A stretch of DNA of 60,422 nt, taken from the NCBI RefSeq assembly GCF_004138165.1, contig NZ_RYFF01000035.1:1-60422 (forward strand), in the 5' to 3' direction. Position 1 is the first letter of the stretch, and each line of letters opens with the position of its first letter. The notes beneath the pieces are model-generated. The model worked only from the letters and a program-made list of their open reading frames with translations. It searched no databases and was not told the DNA's origin. The stretch is from Candidatus Chloroploca sp. Khr17. Lineage in GTDB: Bacteria; Chloroflexota; Chloroflexia; Chloroflexales; Chloroflexaceae. Made by a program: the position numbers and the translations under genes. Positions 55,127 to 60,422 of this stretch are shown one piece after another.

Positions 55127-56362
55127 CTACCGGGTGATGGCTGGCAGATAGACTCGCGATAAGAGGGTTCCGCTCTTGACGATCTGGATGGTCAGGGTCT
55201 CTTCGCTCAGGCAATACTGGGGTGACGTACTAAAGATGCGCACGGTGGCGGTATGTATGCCGACTGGGAGAGCGTGTGGATCAACCAGGAGGGTCAGCGC
55301 TTGTCCCGTTGTACCAGTCGCGGGGGTCACCTGCAACCAGGGTGTTTCGGCAAGATTGGTCACCTGAGCCTGCCATGAGAGGCTGGTTTCCGTTGAACTT
55401 TCGACGATAACCTGATACGTAGTGGTGGGCGACTGATCATCGGCGAGCATTGCCACGCTCGTTTCTGATAGCTCAACTGTGGGAACCTGGAAGAGATCGG
55501 CGAGGGTCTGGTTGGCTTGGCCAACAAAGGCATTATTGTAGCGTACCACCCCACTCCAGACATCTTTATCAAGCCACATCGCCATCGCGGTATGCTCGGG
55601 ATGCGCCAAGCGCTCGACACTTACCGGGTTGAAATCGAAGTAAGCCTCATACGCTTCGCCAAGGGTCTTGCCGGCAAAGAGTGAGCGTAGGTACTGTTGG
55701 AAGGCATCACCAAACCAGTTGGCATAGTAGCCAGCGGCCCCGATGTCAAAGAAAGGATCGGCGTACTGGGCCACCCGTCGTTGGGCCTCTTCGCTGCTGA
55801 TCGAGCCGTCGAGACTCGAACTGCCTGCGGTGAAGCAGCCATAGAGCATCACAATGGCATTGGGGGCGAGTTGAAGCTGTTGCCGAAGATCGTCGGGTAG
55901 CACAAACTGATCCTTCAGCGCCAGGCCACCCACATCCGGTGAAGGCATATCACTCAAAAAGACCCCGTGGCCCCGGTAGAGCAGAAAATGGGCACCTTGC
56001 GCAGCCGCCTTGATCGCGTCCCAATTGGTATCAGGGGTATAAAACCGCATCACCGTCACGCCATTTGCTTCGAGCTCCTGAGCGGCCAGTTCCATATTGC
56101 CGCGTTCTTTGTTTGTCCAGCTACCTTCGTCGCCATCAATGGGCCCGACGATCAAGACGGCCTTGAGGGGGGGCAAAGCCTGGGCCGGGTTTGATGTTGG
56201 GGCAACCCTGGGTTCAACGTGGACCGCTAACGGGGCGACTGGCGGATGCAAAGGATGTGCAGGTGTTGTGATTTGAGCATAGGTCGGCACGGGCGCGCGG
56301 GCCAACAAAAGGAAACACAGGAGCGAACAGCATAGATATGATGCAAGATAACGGGTTTTCAT
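55127..56362 (-). CDS. Secreted caspase/CHAT-like cysteine peptidase with BACON-like domain
   Basis: A 411-residue secreted protein with a signal peptide (residues 1 to about 29, cut near TYAQ). A Rossmann-like N-terminal part (65-130) precedes a caspase-fold dyad: H132 in LLYRGHGVF and C176 in AIVMLYGCFTAG. Both are set at the ends of hydrophobic strands, as in clan CD/CHAT proteins. Residues about 300-395 form a beta-sandwich of BACON type (WLQVTPATGTTGQALTLLVDPHALPVGIHTATVRI). It ends with VYLPAITR, which I recall as a recurring tail of secreted Chloroflexota proteins. Most CHAT proteases are cytoplasmic, so secretion is unusual. Proteolytic activity is inferred. Confidence 0.72.
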   Translation of the reverse strand: MKTRYLASYLCCSLLCFLLLARAPVPTYAQITTPAHPLHPPVAPLAVHVEPRVAPTSNPAQALPPLKAVLIVGPIDGDEGSWTNKERGNMELAAQELEANGVTVMRFYTPDTNWDAIKAAAQGAHFLLYRGHGVFLSDMPSPDVGGLALKDQFVLPDDLRQQLQLAPNAIVMLYGCFTAGSSSLDGSISSEEAQRRVAQYADPFFDIGAAGYYANWFGDAFQQYLRSLFAGKTLGEAYEAYFDFNPVSVERLAHPEHTAMAMWLDKDVWSGVVRYNNAFVGQANQTLADLFQVPTVELSETSVAMLADDQSPTTTYQVIVESSTETSLSWQAQVTNLAETPWLQVTPATGTTGQALTLLVDPHALPVGIHTATVRIFSTSPQYCLSEETLTIQIVKSGTLLSRVYLPAITR

Positions 56363-56480
56363 AATGATGGTTCCTCGCGCCCCAACTCACAAGCACAAGT
56401 CATGCCAATGATGGTGGAATGGTATCACAGGTTACACTGGCTTCATGATCTATTGTAGTAGCCTTCATATGGCACAACAA

Positions 56481-56510
56481 TAGGAGCGAAGTCCTTAGAC
56501 TTCGCTCCTA
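56481..56510. repeat. 13-bp REP-like palindrome
   Basis: A perfect 13-bp stem (56481-56493/56498-56510) around CTTA, with GGAGCGAAGTC arms. It lies between the SRPBCC gene and the CHAT-like gene, both on the minus strand, and could end the nadK-SRPBCC transcript. Confidence 0.7.
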
Positions 56511-56538
56511 GGGTACCAGTTGTTTCTAAGACAAAAGG

Positions 56539-57150
56539 TTAAGCAGCCCGTGCGCGCGACTTCTTCTTCATCGCAAGCAAGAGGGTCGCCAGGCCACCGG
56601 CCATTGCGGCGCCCTGGATCAAAGGCGATGGCAACAAAACTGACACCATTGAGGGCGGGTCATAGGCGGCCGTCAATTGCGTTGGCGCGGCCACACCGAG
56701 GAGTTGCGAAATATTCGAGATGGTCGGATACATGACAGCAATCAGGCGGCGTGCAATCTGCTTGCGGATCATACTGAAAGGGAAGACCGAGGGCACCACA
56801 AAAGGCAGAACGACCCCATTCTCGACCAGAGTTCCGCCGAAAGCCGGGGTAAGAGTGAACATCCAGATCTGGGCGACGCCAGGGGCAAAGGGGAAGCCGA
56901 TGCGCCAAGCAATATTATAGGGTGGTTGCCAGATCACGACACGATTGGCCGTCGTATATTCTATGCCGCGCATATTTTGCCGCGACTGAAAGATCGCATC
57001 AAGGCCCATCGGCCCACTGACGACCTCAACCGACTGCACTTCCCCACTACCAGCCAGTTCGGGGTGGCGGACTGGATTGCTAATCAGATCCCAGATCGCC
57101 TGCATAGGTGCATCAATCACACCACCAACCGATGCTCCAACGTATTGCAT
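56539..57150 (-). CDS. SRPBCC (START-like) protein with C-terminal membrane segment
   Basis: A 203-residue protein. Residues about 1-150 look like a polyketide cyclase/START fold (VGGVIDAPMQAIWDLISNPVRHPEL start and W[KR]IGFPFAPG later). The C-terminus has a hydrophobic stretch (about 172-192) and a basic tail KKKSRARAA, typical of a single tail anchor. It binds a small hydrophobic ligand by family analogy. It follows nadK after 15 bp on the same strand. Confidence 0.78.
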   Translation of the reverse strand: MQYVGASVGGVIDAPMQAIWDLISNPVRHPELAGSGEVQSVEVVSGPMGLDAIFQSRQNMRGIEYTTANRVVIWQPPYNIAWRIGFPFAPGVAQIWMFTLTPAFGGTLVENGVVLPFVVPSVFPFSMIRKQIARRLIAVMYPTISNISQLLGVAAPTQLTAAYDPPSMVSVLLPSPLIQGAAMAGGLATLLLAMKKKSRARAA

Positions 57151-57165
57151 ACTGAATCCTCTCTC

Positions 57166-57999
57166 TCACGCATCGCGACGCAGCCGTTCTACCAGCCGCG
57201 TATAAAACTGACTACTCGGACGTAACCTGACAAACGTACAGACCTTGGGACTACGCCGAACAACGACCTCATCGCCATAATGGAGCGGGAGATTCTCGCG
57301 CCCATCAACCGCTAGGATAGCATGATAATGGCTTTCGACGCGAATCGAGACCACAGCATCCTCGTGCAGCACCATCGAGGGCACATTGGTGAGATGGGGG
57401 GCAATGCCAACCAGCACAAGCGAACGCGAGCGCGGGTCAACAATGGGGCCTCCGGCAGCCAGTGCATAGGCTGTCGAGCCTGTTGCGGTTGCTACAAGGA
57501 CTCCATCAGCGAGATAGGTGGTCAAGGGTGAGTCATCAATCGTCACGTGGGCCTTGATCACACGGCTAATATCGCTGCGTGAAAGCACCACATCGTTGAG
57601 CGCCGTAAAGGCGGCGATTGGTTGCCCTTCGCGATAGAGCGCCGCTCGGATCAACGAACGTTCATCGTGCCATCCCCCACCTTGGATCACCCGCTCGAGG
57701 CCCTCGTAAATCTCTTCGGGCTGGACTTCAGACATAAAACTCAGGTGTCCAAGGGCTACGGCGAGCAATGGAATATCCAGAGGAAAACAGAGACGAGCCG
57801 CCCGCAAGACAGTGCCATCACCCCCCATTGCAACCATCAAATCAGTGTCGTGCAGTACTCCCGGCGTGTCACGTGCCTCTTGCGAGATGCCACGCCAGGT
57901 CATGACGCCTCGCTCGCGGAGCCAGGTTGCGACTTCGATCGACAGTGCCGAGGCTGGCTCGGCAAATGGATTGTACATTATTGCGACACGCCTGAGCAT
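57166..57999 (-). CDS. nadK: NAD kinase
   Basis: A 277-residue enzyme with the diacylglycerol-kinase-like signature MVAMGGDGTVLRAAR, NDVVLSR, the glycine-rich GVLVATATGSTAYALAAGGPIVDP and the later LTNVPSMVL segment. It phosphorylates NAD to NADP. Length is normal. The two-base GGDG/NE-type residues are all visible. Confidence 0.96.
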   Translation of the reverse strand: MLRRVAIMYNPFAEPASALSIEVATWLRERGVMTWRGISQEARDTPGVLHDTDLMVAMGGDGTVLRAARLCFPLDIPLLAVALGHLSFMSEVQPEEIYEGLERVIQGGGWHDERSLIRAALYREGQPIAAFTALNDVVLSRSDISRVIKAHVTIDDSPLTTYLADGVLVATATGSTAYALAAGGPIVDPRSRSLVLVGIAPHLTNVPSMVLHEDAVVSIRVESHYHAILAVDGRENLPLHYGDEVVVRRSPKVCTFVRLRPSSQFYTRLVERLRRDA

Positions 58000-58320
58000 A
58001 ACTTTTCTACCTTAAGGCAAGGCAAAGCCTTGCACTGTTCACTGTACCTTTTGACAATACCCTATCCTGTCTATCATGCCAAGGATACCACGGAATATAA
58101 TTTGCAACATTGTACTGCAATAGTACTTTATGGTGATACGACAACAGTACCAGGGGTGTGACTAGACCATACCGTTGTGTGATTGCAGAAGTCCTTGCAA
58201 GATGTTACGCTTGGGATGTGAGTGTTTTTGTTCTCTGGCATCTTTGTTCCAGCACTCACGACGGTTTATCTTGATGGTTAGACTGATTTTCTGGAAGTCG
58301 CAACTGTATTTTACTACAAT
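58000..58320. other. AT-richer leader before the 24-bp repeat array
   Basis: No convincing gene. TTGACA at 58051 with TATCAT 15 bp further and a TATAAT at 58096 are possible promoter parts. GTACT-GCAAT-AGTAC (58112-58126) is a small inverted repeat. Confidence 0.35.
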
Positions 58321-58661
58321 TCTTGCACGACATCACAGCACCGCTCTTGCACGACATCACAGCACCGCTCTTGCACGACATTACAGCACCGCTCTTGCAC
58401 GACATCACAGCACCGCTCTTGCACGACATTACAGCACCGCTCTTGCACGACATTACAGCACCGCTCTTGCACGACATTACAGCACCGCTCTTGCACGACA
58501 TCACAGCACCGCTCTTGCACGACATCACAGTACCGCTCTTGCACGACATTACAGCACCGCTCTTGCACGACATCACAGTACCGCTCTTGCACGACATTAC
58601 AGCACCGCTCTTGCACGACATTACAGCACCGCTCTTGCACGACATTACAGTACCGCTCTTG
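58321..58661. repeat. 14-copy tandem array of a 24-bp unit
   Basis: Fourteen full units TCTTGCACGACATYACAG plus YACCGC (24 bp), then a 5-bp partial copy. Only two positions vary: position 14 (C/T) and position 19 (C/T, mostly C). Units 1, 2, 4 and 8 are C,C; 3, 5, 6, 7, 10, 12 and 13 are T,C; 9 and 11 are C,T; 14 is T,T. All differences are C/T transitions. The unit is open in all three plus frames and two of three minus frames, so long frames there are artefacts. It lies between nadK and the DapA-family gene. Confidence 0.95.
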
Positions 58662-58752
58662 TCTGCGCAGTTGCGTCAGGATATTAGCTGCATTACTCAG
58701 ACACAAAACCAGTACGTTGCTACGCAAGTGCTCTAACCCTCTGATAAACAGT

Positions 58753-58785
58753 CAACAGCGCCCCGGCATTGCCGGGGCGCTGTTG
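58753..58785. terminator. GC-rich palindrome upstream of the DapA-family gene
   Basis: A perfect 15-bp stem (58753-58767/58771-58785) with loop ATT, 32 bp before the ATG. It could end a transcript coming from the repeat region or act as a leader hairpin. A GAGGAG sequence follows at 58802. Confidence 0.65.
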
Positions 58786-58816
58786 TGAAGTTCGCTGTTG
58801 TGAGGAGTTGAAACAT

Positions 58817-59704
58817 ATGGCCGAGATCAAAGGCATTATCAGCGCGATGTTGACCCCATTCATCAGTGAAGTGGGACCAGTGGATTACGAATGGCTACCT
58901 GGCTATATGCGGTTTCTTGAAACAGGCGGTTTGCACGGGGTCTTAGCGCTGGGAACCACCGGTGAAGGTCCCTCGATGAGTGTGGCGGAACGCGAGCGTG
59001 TGCTCGATCTGATTCTTGAGCATCGTGGTGCACTTGCGGTGATTGCAGGTACGGGTTGTGCGGCCTTGACCGAAACGATTGCGCTGAGCAACTATGCGCT
59101 TGCTCGAGGGGCAGATGCGGTACTGGTGATGCCACCGTTTTATATCAAAGGCCCGCCTGAAGCCGGGATTGTTGAATATTATCGTGCGCTCTGTGATGCC
59201 TTGCCAGCGGATGCTCGGCTGATGCTCTACAACATCCCGCAGGTGACAGGTGTGCCGATCACGCCGCCCATCATTGATCAATTGCTTGAGAGTCACGGGA
59301 ACAAGATCTACGGGTTGAAGGATAGCAGTGGGAACTGGGACAACTCCAAACTGTTAATCGACCGGTACCCAGACCTGAACGTCTTTACAGGCAGTGACAA
59401 ACTCATTGCGCTGGCCCTTTCGGGCGGGGCGGCAGGTGCAATTACCGCGCTGTCGAGTGCCTTCCCACGGATGGCGCGGGCGGTCTATGATGCCCACATC
59501 TCAGGCGGCGATGTGCAGGGTGCCCAGGCACGCCTGACGGCGTTGCGCAATCTGCTTGATCCAGTAAATACACCACCGGCGCTCAAAGCGGCGTTGACCT
59601 GGACAAGTGATCTGCCCAGAACCAGTGTCCGCTTGCCGCTGATGCCGCTCTCGGGTGAAGAGGAGGCTGCGTTGCAGGTAGCCTACGCAGACGTGATGCG
59701 TTGA
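58817..59704 (+). CDS. Dihydrodipicolinate synthase (DapA)/aldolase-family protein
   Basis: A 295-residue class I aldolase of the DHDPS/NAL family. The pyruvate-binding motif is LALGTTGEGPSMSVAERERVLDL, the catalytic Tyr is in LMLYNIPQVTGVPI and the Schiff-base Lys in IYGLKDSSGNW. True DapA usually has GIKEASG; GLKDSSG is more like other family branches, so lysine synthesis is not certain. The start is at ATG 58817 with GAGGAG 9 nt upstream. Confidence 0.85.
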   Translation: MAEIKGIISAMLTPFISEVGPVDYEWLPGYMRFLETGGLHGVLALGTTGEGPSMSVAERERVLDLILEHRGALAVIAGTGCAALTETIALSNYALARGADAVLVMPPFYIKGPPEAGIVEYYRALCDALPADARLMLYNIPQVTGVPITPPIIDQLLESHGNKIYGLKDSSGNWDNSKLLIDRYPDLNVFTGSDKLIALALSGGAAGAITALSSAFPRMARAVYDAHISGGDVQGAQARLTALRNLLDPVNTPPALKAALTWTSDLPRTSVRLPLMPLSGEEEAALQVAYADVMR

Positions 59705-59718
59705 GCAGGTCGGTAGAC

Positions 59719-59758
59719 AAGCCCTCACAGGTCGAGCAGACCTGTGAGGGCTTTTTTC
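59719..59758. terminator. Intrinsic terminator, shares arm with 10985-11017 palindrome
   Basis: A perfect 15-bp stem (59719-59733/59739-59753) with loop GAGCA and six T ending the right side. AGCCCTCACAGGTC is shared with the palindrome at 10985-11017. It sits between the aldolase gene and the convergent GNAT gene. Confidence 0.92.
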
Positions 59759-59764
59759 ATCGTC

Positions 59765-60319
59765 TTAGGCAGCATATTCGCTGCGGATGATGCCGTAATT
59801 GACACAATCCTCAAACTGGCCGTTTTTGACGAGGTGTCTACGCTGGCATCCTTCGAAGTGCATCCCGATCTTTTGCATCACCCGACCAGAGGCGGGATTG
59901 CGGGCGAGATGACGAGCAAAGATTCGTTCAAGGCCAAGCTGGTTGAAGCCGTAGGCCAGGACGGCCCGTGCAGCTTCGGTCGTGTACCCTTGGCCCCAAT
60001 ACGGCAAGCCCATCCAGTAGCCAACTTCGGCGTGATGATAGGATGGACGCACAATCAGACTAATGGCGCCATAGACCTCATCTGTTGTCAGATCACAAAT
60101 GGCCCAGGTCAGTTCATTGGAAGCAGTGGCTTTATCGGCGTGCGTACTGATCCATTGTTTTGCGCCATCTTCGGGATAGGGATGGGGTAGATTGAGGGTC
60201 GTATCGGCAATTTCGGCAGCACTGGCGAGCACCTGCACGGTCGGGGCATCGTCGAGGGTAAAAGGCCGTAGACGCAGGCGTTCGGTGAGCAGGAGTGGGA
60301 TTGGTGGTGTTTCTTCCAT
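59765..60319 (-). CDS. GNAT acetyltransferase (RimJ/RimL-like)
   Basis: A 184-residue N-acetyltransferase with LLTERLRLRPFTLDDAP, GAISLIVRPSYHHAEVGYWMGLPYWGQGYTTEAARAVLAYGF (CoA-binding R/Q-x-x-G-x-G/A region is WGQGYTTEA), and ARHLARNPASGRVMQKIGMHFEG. It may acetylate ribosomal or other protein N-termini or small amines. The upstream partial gene probably lies in the same transcription unit. Confidence 0.9.
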   Translation of the reverse strand: MEETPPIPLLLTERLRLRPFTLDDAPTVQVLASAAEIADTTLNLPHPYPEDGAKQWISTHADKATASNELTWAICDLTTDEVYGAISLIVRPSYHHAEVGYWMGLPYWGQGYTTEAARAVLAYGFNQLGLERIFARHLARNPASGRVMQKIGMHFEGCQRRHLVKNGQFEDCVNYGIIRSEYAA

Positions 60320-60347
60320 TGGGCCTTACCTTTAGGGCTAACGCCCC

Positions 60348-60422
60348 TCACCAGGTGTCACTTTTTTGAGCGGGCCGTTCCAACACGGTAACCGGCCCCT
60401 GGGTGCGTGCCAGCACCTTTCC
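60348..60422 (-). CDS. C-terminal end of an unidentified gene
   Basis: An open minus-strand frame enters from the right edge and ends at TGA (60348-60350). The ~24 visible residues include VLARTQGPVTVLERPA and look like coding sequence. They lie 28 bp before the GNAT start on the same strand. No family can be named. Confidence 0.4.
   Translation of the reverse strand, partial: GKVLARTQGPVTVLERPAQKSDTW

Noticed and set aside
58321-58661. CRISPR array
   Set aside because: The repeats are directly adjacent without unique spacers and no cas gene is present.
58175-58736. Frames of 129-170 residues through the 24-bp array, on both strands
   Set aside because: The 24-bp unit has no stop in five of six frames, so open frames are expected by chance. 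There is no clear start signal, and no frame shows consistently silent variation.

Overview
The window looks like a chromosomal segment of a filamentous Chloroflexota bacterium, probably Chloroflexales. This is inferred from protein character: proteins with repeated RWYFAEG motifs, a secreted peptidase-like protein ending in a VYLPAITR tail, TIGR02206 and META-domain membrane or lipoproteins, and class III cyclases with many sensor domains. It also fits moderate-to-high G+C and an unlinked set of housekeeping genes (groESL, asd, nfo, nadK, metK). No rRNA or tRNA gene was found, and there is no prophage or CRISPR array.

Layout. 1-283: right end of an IS200/IS605- or IS607-type element (TnpB C-terminus plus the structured RNA end). 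279-15161: an exopolysaccharide locus with two phosphoglycosyl/nucleotidyl transferases on the minus strand, then on the plus strand a Wzz-like protein, flippase, CpsD-like protein with a degenerate P-loop, 44-residue membrane peptide, Wzy/WaaL-like polymerase/ligase, two lipoproteins (one a GH51-like glycosidase), a minus-strand efflux/secretion adaptor, a second Wzz-like protein and a GT2 glycosyltransferase. 15230-17415: groESL with two CIRCE operators around a consensus promoter. 17432-21924 (minus): asd, a HAD-like protein, an aminotransferase and SppA. 22064-23147: LrgA/LrgB pair. 24223-27104: response regulator and histidine kinase. 27146-30079: a radical-SAM-like protein that has lost its cluster cysteines, a ComEA-like HhH protein with a heptad repeat, and endonuclease IV. 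30788-38398: MurT, a triple META lipoprotein, a TIGR02206 membrane protein, a GAF histidine kinase and an amidase. 38395-39609: AlaX. 39690-45559: a SAM-I riboswitch followed by mtnA, a MetE-like gene, a PfkB kinase, ahcY and metK, i.e. an activated-methyl-cycle operon. 45626-47633 (minus): M50 protease and FAH-family protein. 47944-50412: REC-GAF-GAF-PAS-cyclase. 50518-55047: putative glycoside hydrolase lipoprotein and PGRP/DUF5719 protein. 55127-57999 (minus): secreted caspase/CHAT-like protein, SRPBCC protein, nadK. 58000-58816: non-coding, with 14 tandem copies of a 24-bp unit. 58817-60422: DapA-family gene, GNAT acetyltransferase and the end of another gene.

The most unusual whole-window signal is structural. 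All eight convergent gene junctions contain a long, perfect or near-perfect palindrome, and six hairpins here share the same core (GCCAGC, three-base loop, GCTGGC) inside different flanking arms. A second theme is a series of proteins with family folds whose catalytic residues are missing: CpsD-like Walker A, radical-SAM cysteines, MetE zinc ligands, two amidase domains, and a REC domain with Glu at the phospho-acceptor.
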